DNA from: RDXT01 sp033762375
Lineage (GTDB): Bacteria; Bacteroidota; Bacteroidia; J057
DNA: 64,000 bases
Direction of reading: 5' to 3'
Assembly (NCBI GenBank): GCA_033762375.1
Contig: JANRLQ010000068.1
Span: forward strand, 1-64,000
Shown here: positions 1 to 9,275 of the stretch, piece after piece
Numbering within the stretch: the stretch's first letter is position 1
How the letters are laid out: every line of letters starts with the position of its first letter
The notes under the pieces: model-generated
Databases searched by the model: none
Seen by the model: the letters and a program-made list of their open reading frames with translations, nothing else
What the model was told of the DNA's origin: nothing
Position numbers and translations under genes: made by a program

Positions 1-1
1 T

Positions 2-433
2 CGGATAGACATACGGGAGTACTCGGCATATAACATTGATAATCAGCACTTTGAGTCCAGATGGAGTCCTGTAAATTTTCAAACAATGGTCACAGTTCAG
101 CGGACTCGATTTACAATAAAGACTAAAAAAGAAACGAAAACTAATTCAATTTTTCTTAGTAACGAGCCAATAAAAAATGCATGTAGGCTGTTTGATTCAG
201 TCCGGAACCATTGGGGAATAGAAGTCAACAATCATTTTCGGGATGTTACTTTGCAAGAAGACAAGCTAAAAACTAAAAATAAAAGTATTTGTAGAATTTT
301 GGCTTTAATCAGGACCATTACCTTGAAAATACTTCACATCTTCAACCCTCCTAATTTTAAAGCTCAATTAGAACTATACCAAGACCAGCCTGATACGCTC
401 CTGCAAGACCTTAGAAAGCTTCAACTTTTATAA
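2..433 (+). CDS. ISAs1-type transposase, C-terminal part (cut by window start)
   Basis: The frame is open to the first base of the window, so the gene starts upstream. The visible 143 residues carry the C-terminal signature of ISAs1-family (H-repeat-like) DDE transposases: a basic stretch before the motif RNHWGIEVNNHFRDVTLQEDK, in which the Glu of HWGIE is the last acidic residue of the catalytic triad in this family, followed by a helical segment with NKSICRILALIRTITLKIL. The first ATG at 86 is internal. The DNA is AT-rich compared with the genes that follow, which fits a mobile element. No terminal inverted repeat is recognisable downstream, so it may be a remnant rather than an intact element. 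Confidence 0.75.
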   Translation, partial: RIDIREYSAYNIDNQHFESRWSPVNFQTMVTVQRTRFTIKTKKETKTNSIFLSNEPIKNACRLFDSVRNHWGIEVNNHFRDVTLQEDKLKTKNKSICRILALIRTITLKILHIFNPPNFKAQLELYQDQPDTLLQDLRKLQLL

Positions 434-609
434 GAAAGCCCTGCCCTGCAGGTGGTGGTCCAGCGTTCCGGAGGGATGTTATCCTGGTAGAAAATCGCCC
501 GGCCCTCCATTTTACCTTTCCTTTACCTCCTTTTACACGCCATAACAACAAGCACATTGGAAATGCCGTATGCTGAGCTACTATTCCATCACGCTAAACC
601 TCTTGTCCT

Positions 610-2406
610 ATGAAACCTGTATTGCTGTTCGACATGGCCCTCTTGTTGTGCGGCCCGCTGATGAGCCAGAACCCCTATTCGCCCGAAACCCTCGAAAAAA
701 TCAAGGCGGTAGAAAACAACCTCACGGGCAGGCTCCTCCTTAACGACGCAAAGCCTGCCACGATTGAATCGCAAATGGCTGCCTACAAGGTGAATGGCAT
801 GAGCATCGCCGTCATCCACGACTACCAAATCGCCTGGGCCAAAGGCTATGGCTGGGCAGATGTGGCCGAAAAAAGACCCATGACGACCGAAACGCTCTTC
901 GAACCCGGCTCCATCAGCAAAACCCTGAATGCGGTAGGCATCCTGAAACTGGCGCAGGAAAAAAAGGTGGACCTCTATACCGACATCAATACCTACCTGA
1001 CTTCCTGGAAGTTTCCCTACGACTCGCTTTCCAACGGCAAAAAAATCACCCTTGCCCAGCTCCTGGCCCACCAGGCAGGCCTGACGGTGCATGGGTTTCC
1101 GGGGCACGACCTCAAGGGGCCGGTACCTACCGTGTATGAGGTGCTGGATGGTAAAGCGCCTTCTTTTACGCCGGCGGTGCGCAGCGCCTTTGAGCCGGAC
1201 CTGCGTTTCCAGTACTCCGGCGGCGGCACCACGATCTCGCAGGTACTGCTGGCAGACGTTACCCAACAGGCCTACGATGTCTGGATGTACGAGCACGTAC
1301 TGAAACCCATCGGCATGGTCAACAGCACCTACGCACAGCCCCCCGCCAAAGACAAACGCGCGCTGTGTGCATCGGCTTACCGGGGCGACGGCACGCCGGT
1401 CAAACGGAAGTTTCATGTGTATCCGGAGCAGGCGGCAGCGGGACTGTGGATGACGCCCACTGATCTGGGTCAGTATATCATTGACATGCAGCGGGCCTGG
1501 AAAGGCGAACCCTCCAAAGTCCTCACACCTGAAATGGTCAAACTCCACCTGAGCCCCTACCGCAACGGTCCTACGGCCATGGGAACCTTTATCGAAGACC
1601 ATGCCGGGGCAGTGTATTTCGGTCACGGCGCGGGCAATGACGGATTTTGCGGGCAGTTTTTCGGCAGCCTCGAAGGCGGCTACGGCGTGGTCGTGTTTCT
1701 GAACTCCGAAAACGGCAGGCTGCTCGGCGAGGTGATCAACAGCGTAGCGAAGGCCTATAACTGGGAAAACTTCTACCAGGAACCCCGTCGGGTGACGAGC
1801 ATCTCCCTGCCGGAAGAAGCCCTCAAGTCCTACGAAGGCCTCTACGTTTTTGACGATACCTGGGCCGCCATCGGCCAAAAGGACAAAACCTTCCATTTTT
1901 ACACCAGCGGTACTTACGCAAAGATGTATTTTACCTCACCTACCCAGTTTGTGAATGAGGAATTTCAGGCGGTGAAAACGATGATTCAGGACGAAAACGG
2001 CCAGGTCACCGGGTACACCCGGACGGTCAATGGCCAGGTTTACCCGCCTGCCACCAAAATCACCCACCCCGATACGGTACAATTGCCAGCCAGACTTTGG
2101 GGAGAAATCGGCTGGTACTACTTTGAAACACAGCAATATACAGCCTCTCTGGCCGCCTATCGCCGGGGGGCGGAGCTGAGTCCGGAAGACCTCGTGATGC
2201 GCATCAACATGGCCCATGCCTACCTGTACGACGGCCAGTATGCCGAAGCCCTGAACCTCTACAAAAACCACCTGAACCAGGAGGTCCGGCCGGATTATAC
2301 CGGAGCAGATCAGCTCAGAGACGACTACGCGTATCTGCGGGACAATCAGTACGAGGTCGCCCCGTTTGACAAGGTGTTTAAGGAGCTGAAGGTGAAAAAG
2401 CCGTAG
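610..2406 (+). CDS. Secreted serine hydrolase (class C beta-lactamase / PBP-like) with C-terminal TPR
   Basis: A hydrophobic N-terminus ending near LLLCGPLMSQ suggests export. The catalytic domain has the SxxK motif SISK at residues 101-104 (nucleophile Ser101, Lys104), a Tyr-Ser-Gly motif in place of the usual YxN, and HGAG in the position of the KTG-like third motif, the pattern of the beta-lactamase superfamily of esterases and D-aminopeptidases rather than of true beta-lactamases. The final hundred residues contain a TPR-like segment (SLAAYRRGAELSPEDLVMRINMAHAYLYDGQYAEAL), a common fusion in Bacteroidota. Substrate unknown. It is followed by a strong hairpin terminator and seems monocistronic. 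Confidence 0.8.
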   Translation: MKPVLLFDMALLLCGPLMSQNPYSPETLEKIKAVENNLTGRLLLNDAKPATIESQMAAYKVNGMSIAVIHDYQIAWAKGYGWADVAEKRPMTTETLFEPGSISKTLNAVGILKLAQEKKVDLYTDINTYLTSWKFPYDSLSNGKKITLAQLLAHQAGLTVHGFPGHDLKGPVPTVYEVLDGKAPSFTPAVRSAFEPDLRFQYSGGGTTISQVLLADVTQQAYDVWMYEHVLKPIGMVNSTYAQPPAKDKRALCASAYRGDGTPVKRKFHVYPEQAAAGLWMTPTDLGQYIIDMQRAWKGEPSKVLTPEMVKLHLSPYRNGPTAMGTFIEDHAGAVYFGHGAGNDGFCGQFFGSLEGGYGVVVFLNSENGRLLGEVINSVAKAYNWENFYQEPRRVTSISLPEEALKSYEGLYVFDDTWAAIGQKDKTFHFYTSGTYAKMYFTSPTQFVNEEFQAVKTMIQDENGQVTGYTRTVNGQVYPPATKITHPDTVQLPARLWGEIGWYYFETQQYTASLAAYRRGAELSPEDLVMRINMAHAYLYDGQYAEALNLYKNHLNQEVRPDYTGADQLRDDYAYLRDNQYEVAPFDKVFKELKVKKP

Positions 2407-2430
2407 GGAAAACAAGCGCGATCAATACAG

Positions 2431-2460
2431 CCCCGGGCAGGTAATACGGCCCGGGGTTAT
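2431..2460 (+). terminator. Rho-independent terminator of the serine hydrolase gene
   Basis: An 8-bp perfect inverted repeat, CCCCGGGC at 2431-2438 and GCCCGGGG at 2449-2456, is followed by TTATTTAT, 25 bp after the stop codon. Confidence 0.7.
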
Positions 2461-2546
2461 TTATATGCTCCCCAACCACCTGTTTGACAAAAAGACCTCT
2501 CCGCCGTATATTGTACCCGCAGCCCCACACCCAAAACAACAGCAGC

Positions 2547-3974
2547 ATGTCCAAACTTGCCCAACAACGGATCCGCGAAAATAAAGAAAAACACGCTCGT
2601 GGTGAGGACGCCCGCTCGCTGAACCTCGGTGGCTGCGGCCTGAGAGACTGGCCGAAGGAACTCTTTGAATGTGTATGGCTGGAGGAGCTGGTGATGAGCG
2701 ATCTGGTATGGGACGTTAAAAAAAAGGAATGGAGATACCAGGATGGGCCGGGAAATCAACTTCATCATATACCGGCAGCTATCACCAAACTGAAAAAACT
2801 TCGGGGCTTGTATATAGGAGGAGACGATGGGAAATCGGCTATTTCCGACCTTTCCCCGTTGCAAGGCCTGACGCAATTACAGACACTTTATCTCAGAGAC
2901 AATCTAATCAAAGACCTTGCGCCGCTGCGAGGCATGACTCAGTTACAAACGCTCGACCTCAGAAGCAATCAACTCACAGATATTTCCCAGCTGCGAGGCC
3001 TGAGTCAATTACAAACGCTCGACCTCAGAAGCAATCAACTCACGGACCTTTCCCCGCTGCAAGGCATGAGTCAATTACAAATACTCGACCTCAGCTGGAA
3101 TCAACTCACAGACATTTCCCCACTTCAAGCCCTGATTCAATTACATACGCTCCAAATCGGGAATAATCAACTCACAGACATTTCCCCCCTGAAAGGCCTG
3201 ACCCAATTGCATACGCTCGACCTCCGTAATAATTCACTCACGGATTTTTCCCCACTGCAAAGCCTGACCCAATTACATACGCTCGACCTCCGTAATAATT
3301 CACTCACGGATTTTTCCCCACTGCAAAGTCTGACCCAATTACACACGCTCGACCTTAGTCACAACCAATTCACAGACCTTACTAAGTTGCAAGGATTAAC
3401 CCAACTGCAGAGGCTCAATCTCAGCAACAATCAACTCAGCGACATCTGGCCCCTCCAGCACCTGAAACAGTTACATGTGCTCGATTTGAGCAGCAACCAA
3501 ATCAGAGACCTCAGCCCCTTGCAGCCCCTGGCACAGCTGCACACGCTCAAAGTATCAGACAACCTAATAGACGATATCAGGCCTTTAGAAGCAATCCGTA
3601 ACCTTACAACTTGTGTATTGAGGAACAATAGAATAGCTTATTTTAATAAATCTACGTTTCTTAATTTAATCAATAAATTATTGGGTGAAGATTTGCTAAG
3701 AGCCATTATAGAAGTAAAAAATATTCTCGTTAAATCTCAAAAGTATGAATTAGCCGCAAGATTCAGAGATATTGAAAAGAACATCGAGGCAGATGTGGAG
3801 CAGGGAGTCAGAAAGGAGGGAAGCGTATATGTAGATAAATATGATATTTGGGAAAAAGTTATTTCACTGCTAATTCTGGATGGAAATCCAATAAAATCCC
3901 CTCCACTTGAAACGATTCGCAAGGGACCCCAGGAAACTCTTCATTATTTTCAGGATCAGCAAGATGCGCAGTAA
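2547..3974 (+). CDS. Leucine-rich-repeat protein with a UVR-like insert
   Basis: The ATG at 2547 (MSKLAQQRIRENKEK) is preferred over an upstream frame extension because this N-terminus is typical of Bacteroidota LRR/ROCO proteins. Residues about 90-370 hold some 13 tandem 22-residue LRRs of the LxxLxxLTQLxTLDLxxNxLTD type; two units are identical in DNA (66 bp each, from about 3228). After the LRRs comes a helical insert, SQKYELAARFRDIEKNI, resembling the UVR motif of UvrB/UvrC, then a final capping repeat (LLILDGNPIKSPPLETIRKG). In ROCO proteins that cap leads into a Roc GTPase, but here the protein stops. Likely a protein-binding scaffold; partner unknown. Confidence 0.8.
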   Translation: MSKLAQQRIRENKEKHARGEDARSLNLGGCGLRDWPKELFECVWLEELVMSDLVWDVKKKEWRYQDGPGNQLHHIPAAITKLKKLRGLYIGGDDGKSAISDLSPLQGLTQLQTLYLRDNLIKDLAPLRGMTQLQTLDLRSNQLTDISQLRGLSQLQTLDLRSNQLTDLSPLQGMSQLQILDLSWNQLTDISPLQALIQLHTLQIGNNQLTDISPLKGLTQLHTLDLRNNSLTDFSPLQSLTQLHTLDLRNNSLTDFSPLQSLTQLHTLDLSHNQFTDLTKLQGLTQLQRLNLSNNQLSDIWPLQHLKQLHVLDLSSNQIRDLSPLQPLAQLHTLKVSDNLIDDIRPLEAIRNLTTCVLRNNRIAYFNKSTFLNLINKLLGEDLLRAIIEVKNILVKSQKYELAARFRDIEKNIEADVEQGVRKEGSVYVDKYDIWEKVISLLILDGNPIKSPPLETIRKGPQETLHYFQDQQDAQ

Positions 3975-4094
3975 AAGGAAGCAATAAACAAACTTTACGA
4001 AGTCAAATTGCTGGCTATGAAAGAGGGGGGGGCTGGCAAGCCAGGGATCAGACAATTTGCCACGCACACACCCTGCGCCGGACCCCACATCTGT

Positions 4095-4874
4095 TTACAG
4101 TTTAGCCGTATAATTTTGCTTAAAATGATAACTCACCTGAAGATTCCAGACCAGGTCCTTGCCGGCCACGTCTGAGCGGATTTTCCGGCTGATGACGGAG
4201 GAGAGGGAAAAAGGAATTTGTTTCCAGGACAACTCAGCATAGGTACTGACATATACCCCCTGCCGCCCGCCGGTGTAGAGGTAGTAGGCCTGCGGCAGCA
4301 GGGTCATATTCACCCGGTGGAAGAGTGGTACGCGGGAAATCACGCCCCGCAGCGCGACAAAATGGGTATAGGGAACGGCGTAGCTGTCCAGCCCGTGTGA
4401 GCCGAGGTAGTGAATGCCGATGCCTGTTTGTTCGGAGAAAAAATAGGTGGGCGTTGTTTCCCAGGCAAAATACCGCTGGGCGATCTGGTAGTCGCGGGTG
4501 ACGCCGTTGACGGTGGCAGGGGTCGTCGAAAAAACAAAGGCCGGGTGTGCGCCTACCCCCATGGTAAAACGCTTGCGGTTCACCAGTTTGTACCGCCCCC
4601 AGAACACAAAGGTCCAGGGTTTGCCGGTCATCGCAAACCGCAGCAGCGGATCAAAACTCCACCTGCCCCGGCCCAGCGAGAGGTCAAAAAGCAAGGCGGG
4701 TTTGCCGAGGGTGAAGTTGGGCAGCAGCGAAATCCCGTTTTGAGTCGCCGTAATGACCCCCGAAAAATGCCCGTTTGGCGGCATGATGCTATCCGTCCGG
4801 GTGGTATCCACCTCCTGGGCCAGGGTCCGCGTGGCCAGCGATACAAGGGAGAGGAGCAGCAAAAGTTGTTTCAT
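4095..4874 (-). CDS. Uncharacterised outer-membrane beta-barrel-like protein
   Basis: Two ATGs lie two codons apart; the second (4874, MKQLLLLLSLVSLATRTLAQ) gives a clean signal peptide. The mature chain alternates short aromatic-rich strands (RWSFDPLLRFAMTG, WTFVFWGRYKL, FTMGVGAHPAF) and ends with alternating hydrophobic residues (WNLQVSYHFKQNY), as in small outer-membrane barrels. I recognise no family. It is convergent with the LRR gene and divergent from the response regulator at 4968. Confidence 0.55.
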   Translation of the reverse strand: MKQLLLLLSLVSLATRTLAQEVDTTRTDSIMPPNGHFSGVITATQNGISLLPNFTLGKPALLFDLSLGRGRWSFDPLLRFAMTGKPWTFVFWGRYKLVNRKRFTMGVGAHPAFVFSTTPATVNGVTRDYQIAQRYFAWETTPTYFFSEQTGIGIHYLGSHGLDSYAVPYTHFVALRGVISRVPLFHRVNMTLLPQAYYLYTGGRQGVYVSTYAELSWKQIPFSLSSVISRKIRSDVAGKDLVWNLQVSYHFKQNYTAKL

Positions 4875-4967
4875 GCCCAAAATTATCTGTCGCTGTTTTC
4901 CTGATGATCATATATATTACGGAATCTCCTACCATTTTTACAGGTATCGGAGACACCACACCGTTAT

Positions 4968-5618
4968 ATGGGTAACATGAATATGCCTGCTCATCTGCCT
5001 ATCCGGGTTATGATTGCCGACGATCATCTGATGATGCGGCAGGGCCTGTGTGCCCTGCTGGCGGAGGATCCGGAGATCAGGGTCGTGGCCGAGGCCGGTC
5101 ACGGGCAGGAGCTGCTGAGGCTGCTACAACAACAGGGGGCTGACGTGGTGCTGATGGACCTGGACATGCCTGTGCTGAACGGACTCGACACCACAGCAGA
5201 AGTGAACCGTTTATACCCGGAGGTACGGATCCTGATGCTCACCATGCACGCCGAACCCGCCCTGATGAAACGGTGCCTCCAGGCCGGGGCCACGGGGTAT
5301 CTCCTCAAAACAGCGGACCAGGACGAACTCATCCGGGCCATCCGGCGGGTGGCCGCCGGTAAACCCTACGTGGACCAGGACCTGCCCCGGCAGGAGTCCC
5401 CGGATGCCCCGGCATTTGCCCGGCTGGCCAGCCTGACGGCCCGCGAAAAGGAAATCCTGGTCCTCATCGCCCAGGGCAAATCCAATCCGGAGATCGCCGA
5501 AACGTTGTTTGTCAGCCCCAAAACGATAGATACCCACCGCACCAACCTCATGCGGAAACTTGACATCCATCAGGTGGCCGTTCTGACACAATTTGCCCTG
5601 AAAGCGGGCCTCCTCTGA
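4968..5618 (+). CDS. NarL/FixJ-family response regulator
   Basis: A receiver domain occupies residues about 12-130, with the acidic pair in VMIADDH and the phospho-acceptor Asp64 in VLMDLDMPVLNG, Thr in LMLTMH and Lys in YLLKTAD. A LuxR-type helix-turn-helix fills the C-terminus (LTAREKEILVLIAQGKSNPEIAETLFVSPKTI split by the recognition helix). Start candidates are 4968, 4977 and 4983; all precede the receiver core. Only 16 bp separate it from the histidine kinase at 5635, so the two form a two-component operon. Signal unknown. Confidence 0.9.
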   Translation: MGNMNMPAHLPIRVMIADDHLMMRQGLCALLAEDPEIRVVAEAGHGQELLRLLQQQGADVVLMDLDMPVLNGLDTTAEVNRLYPEVRILMLTMHAEPALMKRCLQAGATGYLLKTADQDELIRAIRRVAAGKPYVDQDLPRQESPDAPAFARLASLTAREKEILVLIAQGKSNPEIAETLFVSPKTIDTHRTNLMRKLDIHQVAVLTQFALKAGLL

Positions 5619-5634
5619 CCTCAACCCCTTGTGT

Positions 5635-7557
5635 ATGAGAACCCTCCTCTGCTTGCTGCTGATTGTCTGTGCCTCAGCGGTCCAGGCCCAGTCCCTGGCC
5701 GACAGCCTCATCGCCCGCCTGCCCGCCGCGCCCGACGATACCAGCCGCCTGAAGCTGCTGGGAGACATCGCCTGGGAGTTTTACGGCAATGACCGCAACC
5801 GCGCCCTGCAATATGCCGGAGAAGCCGTCAGCCTCGCCCGGCGCATGCGCGAACCCGCCCGCCTGGCCCAGGCCTACAGCGACCTGGCCGCCATGTATGG
5901 CAGTTTTGGCGACAACGGCACGGCCCTCACCCACTACCAGCAGGCGCTGGAGATCCGCGACGAGCTGGGACTGGAGGAAAAGGCTGCGGCTACCCGCAGC
6001 AACCTCGCAGCCCTGTATTTCAGAACGGGCAATATCCAGCAGGCCATCGAGCTGCAACTCCAGGCCCTGCGGGTACTGGAAGCCCGCCGGATGGCGGTGC
6101 CCCTGGCCCAGGCCTACGGCAACCTCGCCAACTACTACAGCGAAATTCTCGATGCGCCCGCCTCGCGTTGGTATGCGACCCGCGCCTACGAGCTGTCCGA
6201 CAGCCTGAACCTCACCCGGATGAAAGCGGCGGCCCTTCACTCGATCGCCAAGTCCTACGAGCCCGAAAAGCGCTACCGGGACATGATTTCTGCCTTGCTG
6301 GGCTGTCTTGCCTTGTACCAGTCAGGCGAAGTCCGGGCAGATATGGCTTCGATTTATGGTTCGCTGGGAAACTGTTATGCCAACCTCGGCATCCGGGACA
6401 GCGCGATTTTGTATGTGCGGCAGGCGGTCAGCATGAGCGCAGCGGTCCAGGATACAGGCCGGATGGCCTACAGCCATGTATTGCAGGGCCACCTCCTGGC
6501 CGACGGGGGCGACCCTGCCGAAGCACAGCGGGAACTGGAAGCAGGCCTGCGCTATGCCCGTATCACCGGCCGCCGCCGCGAGATGGCCGATGCCTACCGC
6601 TGGCTGGGCAAGGTCTATCAGCAGCAAGGCAATCCGGGCAAGGCCTATGCAGCATTGAATAACTATATCAGCCTGCAGGATACCATCCTCAGCGAAGCCC
6701 ACCAGAAAGAAATCGCCCGGCTTCAGACACAGTTTGAAACCGAGAAAAAAGAACAACAGATCGCCCTGCTTTCCGCCGAAAACCGCAACCGCAGCCTGCA
6801 AACCCGGCTTGCCCTGATCGCCGGACTGCTGGTACTGCTGGCTGCCGGGGTGGTGATCGCGGGCCTGGTTGCGCGGCAGCGGGCGCGTATGCGCGAGGCC
6901 CGGCTGGAGGCCCAGCGCCGGGGCATCGAGGCCCTGATCGAAGGGGCCGAATCAGAACGCCGCCGCCTGGCCGCCGAACTCCACGATGGCATCGCCCAGC
7001 AGATCGGGGCATTGCGCATGGCGGCCCAGCGCCTGCAGACAGACCTCGAAGCCGCCGCCGAACCCGTAAAAACCCTCACCCGCCGCATCAGCGACTCCCT
7101 GCTGGATGCGGGTGATGAAGTCCGCGCCATAACCCGACAGCTGCTGCCCCGCACCCTCGACACCGTGGGGCTGGCTCCCGCCCTCGAAGAAATGCTCTCC
7201 GCCTCGCTGGAGCCCGCCGGCATTCGCCTCGACTGGCAGAGCGACCTCCCCCCCACGACCGAACGCCTGCCCCAGGCCGTAGAACTCGCCTGCTTCCGCA
7301 TCGCACAGGAACTGGTCAACAATGTCCTGAAACACGCAGAAGCGACCGTCGTCACCGTCCGCCTCCACCAGCGCCCCGACGAGTTGTACCTCCATTTCTC
7401 CGACAATGGCAAAGGCATGGCCCCCAACGCAGGCGACTCCGCCAGCCTCGGCCTGGTGAGCATGCGCACCCGCGCGGCACATATCGGGGCTGTGTTTCAG
7501 CTCACCTCTCAGCCGGGTGAGGGGGTGAGGGCGGAGGTAAGGGTGCCGATGGGGTGA
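5635..7557 (+). CDS. TPR-containing sensor histidine kinase (HisKA_3 / NarX type)
   Basis: The ATG at 5635 follows an in-frame TTG at 5629 and starts a signal peptide (MRTLLCLLLIVCASAVQAQ). Residues about 25-360 are TPR units predicted to be periplasmic. A transmembrane helix (LALIAGLLVLLAAGVVIAGLVA) sits near residue 395. The cytoplasmic part has the HisKA_3 phospho-acceptor motif ERRRLAAELHDGIAQQIG, an N box (ELVNNVLKHAEA), and ATP-binding G boxes (FSDNGKGM, SLGLVSMRTRA). It should phosphorylate the regulator encoded just upstream. The stop codon abuts a 65-bp repeat array. Confidence 0.9.
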   Translation: MRTLLCLLLIVCASAVQAQSLADSLIARLPAAPDDTSRLKLLGDIAWEFYGNDRNRALQYAGEAVSLARRMREPARLAQAYSDLAAMYGSFGDNGTALTHYQQALEIRDELGLEEKAAATRSNLAALYFRTGNIQQAIELQLQALRVLEARRMAVPLAQAYGNLANYYSEILDAPASRWYATRAYELSDSLNLTRMKAAALHSIAKSYEPEKRYRDMISALLGCLALYQSGEVRADMASIYGSLGNCYANLGIRDSAILYVRQAVSMSAAVQDTGRMAYSHVLQGHLLADGGDPAEAQRELEAGLRYARITGRRREMADAYRWLGKVYQQQGNPGKAYAALNNYISLQDTILSEAHQKEIARLQTQFETEKKEQQIALLSAENRNRSLQTRLALIAGLLVLLAAGVVIAGLVARQRARMREARLEAQRRGIEALIEGAESERRRLAAELHDGIAQQIGALRMAAQRLQTDLEAAAEPVKTLTRRISDSLLDAGDEVRAITRQLLPRTLDTVGLAPALEEMLSASLEPAGIRLDWQSDLPPTTERLPQAVELACFRIAQELVNNVLKHAEATVVTVRLHQRPDELYLHFSDNGKGMAPNAGDSASLGLVSMRTRAAHIGAVFQLTSQPGEGVRAEVRVPMG

Positions 7558-7790
7558 AATTTCCCCTCCTTGGAGGGGCCGGGGGTGGGTTTATTCACCT
7601 TTCAGGAGACTTTAGAAGTGAAACATTCCCCTCCTCGGAGGGGCCAGAGATGGGTTTATTCACCTTTCGGAGACTTCAGAGGCGAAACTTTCCCCTCCTC
7701 GGAGGGGCCAGAGGTGGGTTTATTCATCTTTCGGGAGACTTCAGAAGTGAAACTTTCCCCTCCTCGGAGGGGCCAGGGGTGGGTTTTTAG
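7556..7790. repeat. Tandem 65-bp intergenic repeats, about 3.5 copies, each with a palindrome
   Basis: Four copies start with CCCCTCC at 7563, 7628, 7692 and 7757, a period of 64-65 bp. Each holds the dyad CCCCTCC-TN-GGAGGGG followed by GCC..GGTGGG and a spacer ATTCACCTTTC...GAAAC. The last copy ends in a T-rich run, so the array probably also terminates the kinase operon. Open frames through this stretch (such as 7554-7790) are repeat artefacts, not genes. Similar GC-rich dyads are common between genes in Bacteroidota. Confidence 0.8.
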
Positions 7791-7883
7791 TTTTTTCGCA
7801 GAACCCTTACAGCACATGCCCTTGACATGAAGGGAGCAGGGTAAAATTACTTTTTCAATGTTCTTAATTGCCGCACCATTCCT

Positions 7884-7891
7884 TACCTTTG
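7884..7891 (+). promoter_or_regulatory. Putative -7 promoter element (TACCTTTG)
   Basis: TACCTTTG matches the Bacteroidota -7 consensus TAnnTTTG and lies 19 bp upstream of the ATG of the ATPase gene at 7911. No clear TTG is present at the usual distance, so the -33 half is weak. Confidence 0.4.
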
Positions 7892-7910
7892 CCCTACAAG
7901 CAGGCGATAT

Positions 7911-9275
7911 ATGAGGAAAGCCACGCATATCAACGAGATAGACCAGGCGGTGAACAAATTTGAGCCTGTGCCCTTCAGGCACGAATTTTACACCAACTTT
8001 GACGGCGTCCGGGGGGATTTTCAAATGCGGGAGCTATGCCGCATCATGAATATTACCCAGGAAGGAGATGAATACGTTTTTAATGCCGCCCTCAACCGCA
8101 GCAACAAAACCTTTCTCTTCCTTGCTGGTATGCGGGGAACGGGCAAAACCTCCGAGCTGGCCAAATACGCCAGGCTTTTCAACGGTCCTAAGTGTTTTTT
8201 CACCGTTGTCTGCAACATTGACCAGGAGCTTGACATGGACAAGGTCCAGTATATGGACGTCCTGATTTTCCAATTACAAAAACTCATCGAGCAGGCAGAT
8301 AAAGCTGGCCTGAACGTAAACGCCCAAATCGTGGACTCGATGAACAAATGGTTCGGAGAGCGGGTCAGGGAAATCAACAAGTCGCTGGCTGTGGCCGGCA
8401 GTGCCGAAATCGAATTTGACCCTGGCCAAACCGGGATTGGCGGCAGAGTGTTGAGTGCCTTGTTGGGGGTGACCGCCAAACTCAAAGCAGGCTTGCAGGG
8501 CAGCACCGAGCGCGCCGACAAAATCCGGGAGTCTTTCAAAAACAACTTCACCGACTACGCCCCCAAGTTTAACGAGTTCATGGAGGAGGTGAACCAGCAG
8601 CTCCGGGCACAAGGCATCGCCCGTGAGGTGTTGTTTATCATTGATGGGTTGGAGAAAACCTTCTCAGCCGAGCAGCGTCGCAGGCTCATCCTGGAGGAAA
8701 GCAACCGTATTCTGAAAATAAAAGCCAATACCATCTTCACCTTACCCGTCGAGCTGATCAAGGAAGAAGCCATTATCCGGCAATTCAGCGACGTACTCAT
8801 TTTCCCCTTCGTCAAAGTGGAAGAGCGCGACGGTACCCCCGTAGCCGCCGCCGTTGAACGGTACAAGGAGTTTGTCTGCAAACGTATTGACCGGTCGCTG
8901 TTTGAGTCCGAAGCCGTGATCGAAAAAGCCATCCGATACAGCGGCGGCTCGCCCCTGCAACTGCTGCGCATCCTGGAAACCGCCAACTGGAGCCTGGCCG
9001 ATGGCCAAACCATGCTTGACATGGCCGCCATTGACAAAGCTATTTCCAGGCTGGCCAACCAATTAGGCCGTAATGTCGAAGAAAAAGAAATCGCGCAGTT
9101 GAAACAATTGGAAAAAGACCTGACCCACGGCAAGTCCATCGGATTTATTAAAGAACTGCAACCCCTGCTCGAAAAAAACTATGTCTTTGAGTACAACGAC
9201 GGGAGCTACAAAGCCATCAACCCGCTCGTGAAAGCATCTGCCTACTACCAGCAATACGAGGAAAAAACACTGTGA
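7911..9275 (+). CDS. AAA / STAND-like P-loop ATPase
   Basis: The protein has a Walker A motif GMRGTGKTSEL (Lys79, Thr80) and a Walker B-like strand EVLFIIDGLEKTF near residue 244, then a sensor/arginine region (VELIKEEAIIRQFSDV) and a winged-helix-like C-terminus (GGSPLQLLRILETANWSL, ending EYNDGSYKAINPLVKASAYY). This layout is that of AAA/STAND ATPases that act as switches. The stop codon overlaps the ATG of the next gene by one base (TGATG), so the two proteins are translationally coupled and probably work together. Function unknown; a conflict or stress-response role is inference from the neighbours. Confidence 0.75.
   Translation: MRKATHINEIDQAVNKFEPVPFRHEFYTNFDGVRGDFQMRELCRIMNITQEGDEYVFNAALNRSNKTFLFLAGMRGTGKTSELAKYARLFNGPKCFFTVVCNIDQELDMDKVQYMDVLIFQLQKLIEQADKAGLNVNAQIVDSMNKWFGERVREINKSLAVAGSAEIEFDPGQTGIGGRVLSALLGVTAKLKAGLQGSTERADKIRESFKNNFTDYAPKFNEFMEEVNQQLRAQGIAREVLFIIDGLEKTFSAEQRRRLILEESNRILKIKANTIFTLPVELIKEEAIIRQFSDVLIFPFVKVEERDGTPVAAAVERYKEFVCKRIDRSLFESEAVIEKAIRYSGGSPLQLLRILETANWSLADGQTMLDMAAIDKAISRLANQLGRNVEEKEIAQLKQLEKDLTHGKSIGFIKELQPLLEKNYVFEYNDGSYKAINPLVKASAYYQQYEEKTL

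Noticed and set aside
589..1896. Long minus-strand open frame (435 codons) over the serine hydrolase gene
   Set aside because: It is the GC-driven shadow of the plus-strand gene, with no recognisable domain and no start context.
2870..3560. Regular repeats of 66 bp that could suggest a CRISPR array
   Set aside because: They are in-frame LRR codons without spacers; no cas gene is present.
7554..7830. Small frames in the 65-bp repeat array
   Set aside because: Repetitive translation (SEGPE, FRSETFPSSE) arises from the repeat itself.
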